A stretch of DNA of 5,566 nt from Clostridia bacterium (GTDB lineage Bacteria > Bacillota > Clostridia > Christensenellales > Maliibacteriaceae): positions 1 to 5,566 of the forward strand of contig JAGBGW010000120.1 in the NCBI GenBank assembly GCA_017935825.1, given 5' to 3'. The position numbers and the translations under genes are program-made. Under the pieces are notes generated by a model, which was given only the letters and a program-made list of their open reading frames with translations, searched no databases and was not told the origin of the DNA. How positions within the stretch are numbered: the stretch's first letter is position 1; each line of letters starts with the position of its first letter. Of this stretch, positions 1 to 5,364 are shown piece after piece.

Positions 1-429
1 GCCAAGCACTGCTGCACACATGGCGCCTGCAAAATCGGAGCACAGAACGTAAGCGCATGCCGATATGACAAGCGCCGCATAGACTGTTTTTTCCTGCAGG
101 ATTTCATCCGTGTATTCTGTAAAATACAGGGAACAAAAGTATACCGCAGCACAGCAGATGCAGCCGCAAAGCACAGCTTTAAACCGCATCCACCCTTGTG
201 GTGTATGAACAAAGAAGAATATGCCTGCACACAGCAGCAAAAGCAGTGTGATCGGCTGCAAAGAGACTTTCCCTGCCTGCAGCTGCCATGGAAAAAGCTC
301 GCTTATACAAAGCACAGAAAAAAACAGCACGCTGTTTATGCGATTCTTTTCCAACCCCACCCAAACAGTATCCAGACATTTTCCCAAAATCAATAACAGC
401 ATCACGATCGTAAGCAGCAGTACCTGCAT
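1..429 (-). CDS. Multi-pass, cysteine-rich membrane protein of unknown function (N-terminal part, cut by window edge)
   Basis: I do not recognise this family. The frame stays open for 143 codons from ATG at 427-429 to the left edge of the window, so the C-terminus is missing. The start was chosen because an AGGCGGG ribosome binding site (about 438-444) lies 8 nt upstream. Another ATG at 435-437 is out of frame and reaches a stop after 11 codons. The translation is very hydrophobic, with likely membrane segments near residues 2-16, 31-46, 58-74, 84-103 and 116-143. Short polar loops lie between them, such as KCLDTVWVGLEKNR and HTPQGWMRFK. It contains 11 cysteines in 143 residues, including a C88-x-C-x-C-C93 cluster inside a predicted helix. 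It lies downstream of a tRNA gene and its terminator, so it is probably transcribed separately or by readthrough. That the frame is coding is fairly sure, from its ribosome binding site and membrane-protein composition; the function is unknown. Confidence 0.72.
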   Translation of the reverse strand, partial: MQVLLLTIVMLLLILGKCLDTVWVGLEKNRINSVLFFSVLCISELFPWQLQAGKVSLQPITLLLLLCAGIFFFVHTPQGWMRFKAVLCGCICCAAVYFCSLYFTEYTDEILQEKTVYAALVISACAYVLCSDFAGAMCAAVLG

Positions 430-463
430 TTTTTCATCCCGCCTTTTGCTGTTATTGTGCGGC

Positions 464-480
464 GCAGGAATTATTTTATA
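464..480 (-). promoter_or_regulatory. Possible -10 region for the membrane-protein gene
   Basis: Just after the tRNA terminator, the minus strand reads TATAAAATAATTCC, an AT-rich stretch resembling a -10 box about 40 nt upstream of the ATG at 429. No convincing -35 hexamer is visible because that position falls inside the terminator hairpin. The gene may instead depend on readthrough from the tRNA transcript. Weak call. Confidence 0.25.
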
Positions 481-481
481 C

Positions 482-514
482 AAAAAAGCAGGTGTTTTTC
501 ACACCTGCTTTTTC
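482..514 (-). terminator. Intrinsic terminator of the tRNA-Leu gene
   Basis: A perfect 8-bp stem (488-495 with 501-508, GCAGGTGT/ACACCTGC) encloses a 5-nt loop and is extended by five A-T pairs (483-487 with 509-513). On the minus strand it is followed by a run of T residues. It starts 8 nt after the 3' end of the tRNA gene, as expected for the end of a single-tRNA transcript. The A and T tracts on both sides mean it could also work in the other direction, but no plus-strand gene is present. Confidence 0.85.
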
Positions 515-521
515 TTTGAGA

Positions 522-603
522 TGCCGACGGCCGGGATCGAACCGGCACGAACAAGTTCGGGGGATTTTAAGTCCCCTGCGTCTGCCAATTCCGCCACGCC
601 GGC
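522..603 (-). tRNA. tRNA-Leu, anticodon UAA
   Basis: The 82-nt minus-strand sequence folds as a class II tRNA. The acceptor stem pairs GCCGGCG (603-597) with CGTCGGC, with one G-U pair, followed by discriminator A at 522. The anticodon stem GGGGA/TCCCC carries loop CTTAAAA, giving anticodon TAA at 567-569 (reads UUA and UUG). A long variable arm, CGAACTTGTTCG, is typical of tRNA-Leu. The T arm is GCCGG-TTCGATC-CCGGC. The D arm contains AATTGGCAGA. The discriminator A and the long variable arm both support leucine. The CCA end is not encoded and must be added after transcription. The gene has its own promoter and terminator. Confidence 0.96.
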
Positions 604-617
604 AAGTCAACATTGCT

Positions 618-647
618 ATTATAGCCCTGGTAACCTCTTTCTGTCAA
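618..647 (-). promoter_or_regulatory. Sigma-A type promoter of tRNA-Leu
   Basis: On the minus strand, a perfect -35 box TTGACA (647-642) and a perfect -10 box TATAAT (623-618) are separated by 18 bp. The predicted start of transcription, about 7 nt past the -10 box, leaves a 5' leader of only about 8 nt before the tRNA begins at 603. Two consensus hexamers fit the strong constitutive expression expected of a tRNA gene. Confidence 0.88.
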
Positions 648-649
648 TC

Positions 650-678
650 AAAAGCGGCAAAGCATCCGCCTTGCCGCA
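650..678 (-). terminator. Intrinsic terminator of the E2-like acyltransferase gene
   Basis: The arms 654-663 and 668-677 form a 10-bp stem with a 4-nt loop (664-667), followed on the minus strand by TTTT. It lies 11 nt after the stop codon at 689. The single non-Watson-Crick pair (661 with 670) is a G-U wobble in minus-strand RNA but an A-C mismatch in plus-strand RNA, so the hairpin favours the minus-strand transcript. Its T tract ends three bases before the -35 box of the tRNA promoter. Confidence 0.82.
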
Positions 679-688
679 AAAGATTCTG

Positions 689-1579
689 TTATTCGTAACG
701 GGACCAATCCACACCGGGATCGCGCTTGACTTCTTTGGGCGGTTCCATAAGCAATTCGGGATGGGTCAGGTATTTGGTAAAGGAACGAAGTGCCGTGGCA
801 TAGTAATAGCCATCGCAGACACGCTCGTCCACAACTGCGCGAATACCGATCTTACGCTTGGTCTGAATCTCACCTGTAAAGTCACTGGCAGGCATATTGC
901 GCTTTTTACCCATGGAAAGGAAAAAGCTTGCGGTACCGAACTCATACAGATGATGATACACGGGAGAAAGACCGATGGACCCTACGTTGGTGATCCAGGC
1001 ACTGGTGTGCCAGGGGCTAAGATCCGTCAGGAATTTGGGCAGGCAGCCATGGTTGTCCATAAAGAAGAGCAGACGAACCACAAAGCGGAGCAGCCAGGTG
1101 GGAAGTTTACCCAGAATTCTTGCCGCAACGTCGGTATCGTTTTCGCTGCCTTCACCCTCGATGGCAGCCATTTCTGCATCCATGCTGCGCACCACATCAT
1201 AAATGGTATCGGTGGGTTTAAACAAGGGCTTAATGGTCGCCTCTTCACTTTCTTCCGTAATACCGCGTTTGACAGCAATGGAGATTCTGATATCCGTATG
1301 TGCGTAGAGTTTATTGTGCACAACGAAGCGGTTGACACAGGGACGAAGCGCCATCATGCGAACAAGCGCTGCAGCGACAATATGCATCGTGGTCAGCGAC
1401 GGCATATCCTCTTTATGCTCACGGATGAACTTTTCCATTGCATCCAGTGCAATTTCTTCTTCAAAATGGACCTGTGAGTCCAGACGGGTACGCATAACCT
1501 GCGGAATCAGCACAAACATGCTGTCGATTTTACGAACACGAATACCGTCTTTGCGATCACCGAAACGACGTTTCGACAT
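689..1579 (-). CDS. Stand-alone 2-oxoacid dehydrogenase E2/CAT-fold acyltransferase-like protein
   Basis: The 296-residue product matches the catalytic-domain fold shared by dihydrolipoamide acyltransferases (E2) and chloramphenicol acetyltransferase. Features in order are a helix with RPCVNRFV (residues 79-86), a strand region WITNVGSIG (195-203) corresponding to the E2 'SNLG' segment, and DERVCDGYYYA (251-261) corresponding to the active-site DHRxxDG. The catalytic His of that motif is Glu252 here, while Asp256 and Gly257 are kept. There is no lipoyl domain, hinge or subunit-binding domain, and no E1 or E3 gene nearby, so it is not a standard dehydrogenase-complex E2. The protein is probably cytosolic and its substrate is unknown. 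The ATG at 1579 was chosen because GGAGG (1587-1591) lies 7 nt upstream; an upstream in-frame ATG at 1603 would translate through this ribosome binding site. The fold assignment is good; the activity is uncertain. Confidence 0.87.
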   Translation of the reverse strand: MSKRRFGDRKDGIRVRKIDSMFVLIPQVMRTRLDSQVHFEEEIALDAMEKFIREHKEDMPSLTTMHIVAAALVRMMALRPCVNRFVVHNKLYAHTDIRISIAVKRGITEESEEATIKPLFKPTDTIYDVVRSMDAEMAAIEGEGSENDTDVAARILGKLPTWLLRFVVRLLFFMDNHGCLPKFLTDLSPWHTSAWITNVGSIGLSPVYHHLYEFGTASFFLSMGKKRNMPASDFTGEIQTKRKIGIRAVVDERVCDGYYYATALRSFTKYLTHPELLMEPPKEVKRDPGVDWSRYE

Positions 1580-1586
1580 AAGATCG

Positions 1587-1591
1587 CCTCC
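1587..1591 (-). promoter_or_regulatory. Ribosome binding site deciding the E2-like start
   Basis: GGAGG on the minus strand is spaced 7 nt from ATG at 1579. It decides for this start over the ATG at 1603, which has no comparable site and lies before this GGAGG. Confidence 0.85.
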
Positions 1592-1609
1592 TTCAAATAT
1601 CATGTTCGC

Positions 1610-1654
1610 AGTATAACATAAAAATTATATAAATGCCAGCGTAACTGTATACAA
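1610..1654 (-). promoter_or_regulatory. Promoter region of the E2-like gene (two overlapping candidates)
   Basis: The nearer candidate is an extended -10 element, TGTTATACT (1618-1610), without a good -35 box; it would give a leader of about 24 nt with the ribosome binding site well placed. The farther candidate pairs TTGTAT (1654-1649) with TATATA (1631-1626) at 17 bp; an overlapping TATAAT at 1629-1624 would give 19 bp. Which is used cannot be told from the sequence, but a promoter here fits the terminator-like hairpin just upstream. Confidence 0.55.
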
Positions 1655-1658
1655 ATAG

Positions 1659-1699
1659 AACAAAACGTAAAAATTTGAGACAAATTCTTACGTTTTGTT
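1659..1699 (-). terminator. Long AT-rich terminator-like hairpin after the histidine kinase gene
   Basis: Two 18-nt arms (1659-1676 and 1682-1699) pair around a 5-nt loop. The only imperfection (1671 with 1687) is a G-U wobble in minus-strand RNA and an A-C mismatch in plus-strand RNA, favouring function on the minus strand. It starts 13 nt past the kinase stop codon. The end of the 3' arm and the following bases are T-rich (TTTTGTTCTATTTG), though the T run is interrupted. It probably ends the htrA-regulator-kinase transcript. The stem is unusually long and GC-poor for a terminator. Confidence 0.65.
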
Positions 1700-1712
1700 A
1701 CCGTTTATAACT

Positions 1713-3188
1713 TTACTTGTCGGTCTTTGGCAGTTCAAACCAGAAAGTACTGCCTGCGCCAAGCTGGCTTTGCACGCCGAATTTCACTGCATGCATCTGC
1801 AAAATGCCCTTGACGATGGAAAGTCCCAGGCCCGTACCGATCTGTGCGCGTTTGTGCTGTTTGTCCACTTTGTAGTAGCGATCCCAGATCAGACTCAAAT
1901 CTTCCTGCGCGATACCGTCGCCGCGGTCCACGATCTGGATGCGCACGGTATCGCCCTGCTCCAGCTGCCTTATGACAACGCTCTTATCGTTGGTATAGGC
2001 AATTGCATTGTTGATCAGGTTATAGAGCACCTGCTGGATGCGGGCGCGGTCGGCATTGACAAAGATTTCGTTTTCTGCCTCAAAGCTGATGGAGTACCCC
2101 TGCCCGCGCAGTCGGTTATAGCGTTCAAGAAGGATGCGGATATCTTCCGTCAGATTGTAATCTTCACGTTCCAGACGTTCCATCCCTGCGGAGGTTTTGG
2201 AAACAAAAAGAAGATCATTTACAAGTTCACTCAACCGCTGTGCTTCATCGATGATCACCTGCACGTTTTGTGGGGTATTTTCCCCCGGGATGTCACGCAT
2301 TACTTCTGCATAACCGGTGATCATGGTAAGGGGTGTGCGAAGATCGTGAGACACATTGGCGATCAATTCACGGCGCATGGTCTCGGTTTTGGAAAGCTCA
2401 TAGGCTGCCTCGGTCAGCGTGCTGTTCAGCTCACGGATTTCCCGATAACCGCGCTTGATCTGCGGCGCATCGTACACACCCTGGGAAAGATTTTTTGCAC
2501 GGCTGTTGACTTCCGCAATGGGACGGGAGATGGTACGGGAAATCAGGATACCCAATACCACTGCCATCAAAAGCACAATGATGGACATAAACAGAATCTG
2601 AATGCGCAGTGTGTTGATGGTGGCATCAAGGGGCGTGATCTGCGTATTGAGCAGGATCGCGACGGTGGAACCGTCCCCCCGCAAAGCAAGCTTTAGATAC
2701 ACCATGCCCTCATAGCGTGCCATACGAGCTTCCTGCAGATCAAAGAAAGGGTTTTGCGGCGACATCTGCGGCACTGCGATTTCATTTGCCGTATAGGATA
2801 CATACGCTGTACCGTCGCCTGCGTTTGCCTCCATGATCAAGGCAACAAGGTCATAATAAGATACGCCGTATAAATCGTTCAATTCCCCTGTATGGGTGGA
2901 CGAGATGACATCATCGCCACGTTCATCCACCACACGGACAAAAATACCGTTCTGCTCACAATAGGCAAGGAATTTTTGTGCTTCCTGCGGCCGATCCACA
3001 TGTTCTGCAAAGCGCTCCGCCATGGTAGCCATGTCGTGCCGCTTGATCAGTTCATAGCATTCGTCAAGAAATACCGTCTGCAAAAGCCACATGGCAACCA
3101 AAATCACCAAAACAAAAAGGCTCAGGCAGATAATCAAGCGTTTTTTGACACTGGGTATCCGTTTCTCTTTTCTTGATTTATCCTTCAA
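1713..3188 (-). CDS. Membrane sensor histidine kinase of the htrA-linked two-component system
   Basis: The 491-residue product is an orthodox sensor kinase. It has a basic N-terminus, membrane helix 1 (about 18-38), an extracellular domain (about 39-194), membrane helix 2 (about 195-216), a HAMP linker (about 217-269), and a HisKA domain with the phosphoacceptor H281 in NVSHDLRTPL. The ATP-binding domain has the N box NLINNAIAY (390-398), G1 box DRGDGI (421-426) and G2 box GTGLGLSIV (451-459). All residues needed for autophosphorylation are present, so it should be active. The start is a TTG at 3188 that overlaps the regulator gene by 11 bp, suggesting translational coupling; no ATG or GTG lies suitably close, and the next in-frame ATG (codon 33) would remove most of the first membrane helix. 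The extracellular domain resembles no sensor type I can name. Its partner is surely the preceding regulator; a secretion- or envelope-stress signal is inferred from the htrA neighbour. Confidence 0.95.
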   Translation of the reverse strand: MKDKSRKEKRIPSVKKRLIICLSLFVLVILVAMWLLQTVFLDECYELIKRHDMATMAERFAEHVDRPQEAQKFLAYCEQNGIFVRVVDERGDDVISSTHTGELNDLYGVSYYDLVALIMEANAGDGTAYVSYTANEIAVPQMSPQNPFFDLQEARMARYEGMVYLKLALRGDGSTVAILLNTQITPLDATINTLRIQILFMSIIVLLMAVVLGILISRTISRPIAEVNSRAKNLSQGVYDAPQIKRGYREIRELNSTLTEAAYELSKTETMRRELIANVSHDLRTPLTMITGYAEVMRDIPGENTPQNVQVIIDEAQRLSELVNDLLFVSKTSAGMERLEREDYNLTEDIRILLERYNRLRGQGYSISFEAENEIFVNADRARIQQVLYNLINNAIAYTNDKSVVIRQLEQGDTVRIQIVDRGDGIAQEDLSLIWDRYYKVDKQHKRAQIGTGLGLSIVKGILQMHAVKFGVQSQLGAGSTFWFELPKTDK

Positions 3189-3855
3189 AGCGATACCCCA
3201 CGCCGCGAAGCGTTACGATCCTGGTGCTGTAATCACCAAGACGCTTTCGTAGAAGCTTGATATGGGTGTCAAGGGTTCTGTCATCGCCGTAGAAGTCGTA
3301 ACCCCACACATCGGTGATCAGCTTTTCACGGGACAGTGCCACACCGCGATTGCGCACAAGGTAGAAGAAAAGGTCGTATTCGCGGGGCGACATATCCACC
3401 TTTTCCCCGTCGATATAGACAAGACGGCCTGTGAAATCCACGGTGATGCCGTCAAAGGTGACGATTTCCTTTACGCTTTCCTGTTTTTTAGAGGAAACGC
3501 GGTTCATCACAGCATTGACACGCATCATAAGCTCCCTTGGAGAAAAGGGTTTTACCACGTAGTCATCCACGCCAAGTTCAAAACCATGGATTTTGTCGTA
3601 CTCTTCGCCTCGGGCGGAGAGCATGATCACGGGCGTATCCGTCAGCTTTTTGATCTGTCTGCAGGCGGTAAAACCGTCAAGTTCGGGCATCATGATGTCC
3701 AGGATGATCAGGTCAAAGTTCTGCGCACGGCAAAGTTCCACCGCTTCCATACCATCCGAAGCTTCGGTGACAGTATGACCCTCGAAGGTAGCGTATTTTG
3801 AAATCAATTGGCGGATGCGCTGTTCATCATCCACAACAAGCAAATGATATCCCAC
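3178..3855 (-). CDS. OmpR/PhoB-family response regulator
   Basis: The 225-residue product has a receiver domain (about 3-118) with acidic pocket D9-D10, phosphoacceptor D53 in LIILDIMMPELDG, switch residue S80 and conserved K102-P103. A winged-helix DNA-binding domain follows (about 130-225), with the typical recognition-helix region RTLDTHIKLLRKRL (193-206) and the C-terminal hairpin VTLRGVGYRF. It is full length for the family, and all phosphorylation residues are present. The start is GTG at 3855, supported by GGAGG at 3865-3869, 9 nt upstream. The gene follows htrA after 68 nt and overlaps the kinase gene by 11 bp, so the three are probably one operon. A likely role is phosphorylation by the adjacent kinase and control of htrA and other envelope-stress genes, as CssR does in Bacillus. 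The target genes are inferred, not shown. Confidence 0.96.
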   Translation of the reverse strand: MGYHLLVVDDEQRIRQLISKYATFEGHTVTEASDGMEAVELCRAQNFDLIILDIMMPELDGFTACRQIKKLTDTPVIMLSARGEEYDKIHGFELGVDDYVVKPFSPRELMMRVNAVMNRVSSKKQESVKEIVTFDGITVDFTGRLVYIDGEKVDMSPREYDLFFYLVRNRGVALSREKLITDVWGYDFYGDDRTLDTHIKLLRKRLGDYSTRIVTLRGVGYRFEG

Positions 3856-3864
3856 AGCTTTTCA

Positions 3865-3869
3865 CCTCC
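3865..3869 (-). promoter_or_regulatory. Ribosome binding site for the GTG-started response regulator
   Basis: The minus strand reads GGAGG 9 nt before GTG at 3855. This strong site fixes the non-ATG start, which has no competing ATG within reach. Confidence 0.85.
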
Positions 3870-3888
3870 ATTTTCGTCTATTGAAAGA

Positions 3889-3917
3889 TCGCCTTGCGGA
3901 AATGTTCCGCAAGGCGC
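3889..3917 (-). terminator. Strong hairpin between htrA and the response regulator (partial terminator or RNA-processing signal)
   Basis: Perfect 12-nt arms (3890-3901 and 3905-3916) leave a 3-nt loop, with a GC-rich base. It begins 7 nt past the htrA stop codon. The minus-strand sequence after the stem is ATCTTTCAATAG, a poor T tract, so full termination is doubtful. No promoter is visible between this hairpin and the regulator gene. It may therefore reduce readthrough, or protect the 3' end of a processed htrA message, so that protease is made in excess of the two regulators. Confidence 0.6.
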
Positions 3918-3923
3918 ATGTGT

Positions 3924-5252
3924 TTATTGGGCAGGTTTGCTTTCTGCAAGTACAGCGGTAACCGACACGGTGCGATTGCCACGAAGAAGCTGCAGCTGAA
4001 CGGTATCACCCACGCTCTTTTGACGGATATAGTCCACGACACTTTGGGCAGAGGTGACTTCAAGTTCATCCACATACAGGATAATGTCGCCCATCTGGAT
4101 GCCTGCCGCCTGTGCAGGAGAATCCTCTATAACCTGAGTGACCACAACATAAGCGCGGGACTCACCGCCAAAGGACATTGCCGTCTGCTCAGACAGCGCA
4201 ACACCAAGTGCTGCACGACCCGTTACATAGCCATTTGTCTGCAGTTCGTCATAAACTTCCATGACGTAGTTGATGGGAATGGCAAAGCCAAGACCTTCCA
4301 CGCCGCTGCCTGCAGATTTTGCAACCACAATACCGATCAGGTTGCCGTACATATCAAAGATACCGCCGCCGCTGTTGCCGGGGCTGATGGCTGCATTGGT
4401 CTGAAGCAATGTCATACGCTCGCCTCCGATGACGATCTCACGTTCCAGGGCACTGATGATACCGTTGGAAACCGTACCGCCAAGAGAGCCCAGAGGGTTG
4501 CCGATGACCACGGTTTCCTCGCCCACCAACAGTGCATCGGAGTCACCGATGGGTGCAGCGTTAAGACCGGTTGCATCGATTTTCAGGATCGCCACATCGC
4601 TCATATTGTCACTTGCAATGACCTGTGCTTCATATTGTTCACCGCTTCGAAGACGTACCGTGACCTTGGTGGCATCTTCAATGACGTGATGGCAGGTCAG
4701 AATCATGCCGTCGGACGATACGATGACACCGCTTCCTGCGCCTTCTGTAACATACTGTTCGATGTAGACGCTGTTGACCACGGACTCGGTGGTGATCTCA
4801 ACCACGGAATCTGCAACACCTGCAACCACCTCGGGCACGGAGCGAAGGTTTTCTTCGTCACGGGCGATCTGAGACAGAGGCGCTGCATTTTCGTAGGCAG
4901 GTTCCTGTTCCTGCTGTGTCTGCACGTCCTGCTGCTGGGGTGCACTTTGCTGCGGTGCCTCATCCAAAAGTGTCATCGCTGCAACACCGCCGCCAAAGCC
5001 AAAGATGAGAGAAGCCACCATGCAAAGTACAAGCACAAGTGCAGTCACACCATGGCGCTGCTTTTTGGCAGGTTTTACAGGTTCACTGTAGGAAACATTG
5101 TGTGCAGTGTACTCGGGCATTGTGCCGTCCGCTGCAGTCTTTACAGGTTCATACACCCGATCCACATAGGGCTGAGTGGAAATGCCATCCACATACTCGG
5201 ATGCATTTTCCTGCTGTTTATCATTGTTCATGGAATCGTTGGGATAATCCAT
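3924..5252 (-). CDS. htrA: Membrane-anchored HtrA/DegP-like serine protease with one PDZ domain
   Basis: The 442-residue product has a cytoplasmic N-terminal tail (1-67), one membrane helix (about 68-94), a Gln-rich linker (100-117), a trypsin-like domain (about 140-335) and one C-terminal PDZ domain (about 345-436). The catalytic triad is visible: H189 in TCHHVI, D219 in SDVAILKI and S294 in GNSGGGIFD. The PDZ carries SPAQAAGIQMGDIIL. The signal-anchor places protease and PDZ outside the cell membrane, where HtrA enzymes degrade or refold misfolded exported proteins. The start ATG at 5252 follows AAAGGAG (5261-5267) at 8 nt; a second ATG at codon 8 lacks such a site. Length and layout fit Firmicutes HtrA. 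Linkage to a two-component system downstream suggests stress-responsive expression. Identity is very sure; the substrates are unknown. Confidence 0.97.
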   Translation of the reverse strand: MDYPNDSMNNDKQQENASEYVDGISTQPYVDRVYEPVKTAADGTMPEYTAHNVSYSEPVKPAKKQRHGVTALVLVLCMVASLIFGFGGGVAAMTLLDEAPQQSAPQQQDVQTQQEQEPAYENAAPLSQIARDEENLRSVPEVVAGVADSVVEITTESVVNSVYIEQYVTEGAGSGVIVSSDGMILTCHHVIEDATKVTVRLRSGEQYEAQVIASDNMSDVAILKIDATGLNAAPIGDSDALLVGEETVVIGNPLGSLGGTVSNGIISALEREIVIGGERMTLLQTNAAISPGNSGGGIFDMYGNLIGIVVAKSAGSGVEGLGFAIPINYVMEVYDELQTNGYVTGRAALGVALSEQTAMSFGGESRAYVVVTQVIEDSPAQAAGIQMGDIILYVDELEVTSAQSVVDYIRQKSVGDTVQLQLLRGNRTVSVTAVLAESKPAQ

Positions 5253-5297
5253 ACAATCTGCTCCTTTCTCGGAAGCTTATTTTCTTTCCGTGATCTT

Positions 5298-5340
5298 ATC
5301 ATACCCTTTGAAAGTGACGGTATGATGAATATTCGATGAA
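5298..5340 (-). promoter_or_regulatory. Candidate htrA promoter/operator with direct and inverted repeats
   Basis: The minus strand contains a -10-like TATGAT (5303-5298) about 45 nt upstream of the htrA start codon, with no recognisable -35 box at the proper distance. An 8-bp inverted repeat (5298-5305 and 5319-5326) has one arm on the -10 and the other on the -35 position. A direct repeat TTCATC occurs twice (5340-5335 and 5329-5324) with an 11-bp period. OmpR-family regulators typically bind tandem repeats at about this spacing, and a missing -35 box fits a promoter needing an activator. Both the promoter and the operator assignments are inference. Confidence 0.4.
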
Positions 5341-5344
5341 AAAG

Positions 5345-5364
5345 AGGAAAAAATCAGTTTTCCT
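5345..5364 (-). terminator. Weak terminator-like hairpin over the stop codon of the binding-protein gene
   Basis: On the minus strand AGGAAAA and TTTTCCT pair over 7 bp around a 6-nt loop that includes the TGA stop, and CTTTTTC follows. The stem is short and AT-rich. No better terminator is seen before htrA, so some readthrough into htrA is possible. Confidence 0.35.

Noticed and set aside
402..437. Upstream ATG at 437 as the start of the membrane-protein gene
   Set aside because: It is in another frame and meets a stop after 11 codons; the ribosome binding site spacing fits the ATG at 429.
522..603. tRNA gene as an integration site of a mobile element
   Set aside because: No integrase gene and no repeat of the tRNA 3' end is seen in the window.
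221..1477. 418-codon open frame on the plus strand
   Set aside because: It reads through the complement of the tRNA-Leu gene, two terminators and most of the E2-like gene, so it cannot be a natural protein-coding gene.
689..1579. Chloramphenicol resistance gene (cat)
   Set aside because: It has the fold and a VCDG segment, but it is longer than CAT enzymes, which are about 215-220 residues, and lacks the catalytic His, so resistance is not supported.
1580..1603. Upstream ATG at 1603 giving an E2-like protein longer by 8 residues
   Set aside because: The added residues are a translation of the GGAGG ribosome binding site that serves the ATG at 1579.
1695..2696. 333-codon open frame on the plus strand opposite the kinase gene
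   Set aside because: The opposite strand encodes conserved kinase motifs in the same stretch, and the plus-strand product has no recognisable domain.
5298..5326. Inverted repeat as the terminator of the binding-protein gene
   Set aside because: The 13-nt loop, 8-bp stem and lack of a following T tract make it a poor terminator; it fits an operator better.
3894..5339. 481-codon open frame on the plus strand opposite htrA
   Set aside because: It runs fully antisense to a protease with an intact catalytic triad and PDZ domain, has an implausible His/Cys-rich composition and resembles no family. It is a codon-bias shadow.
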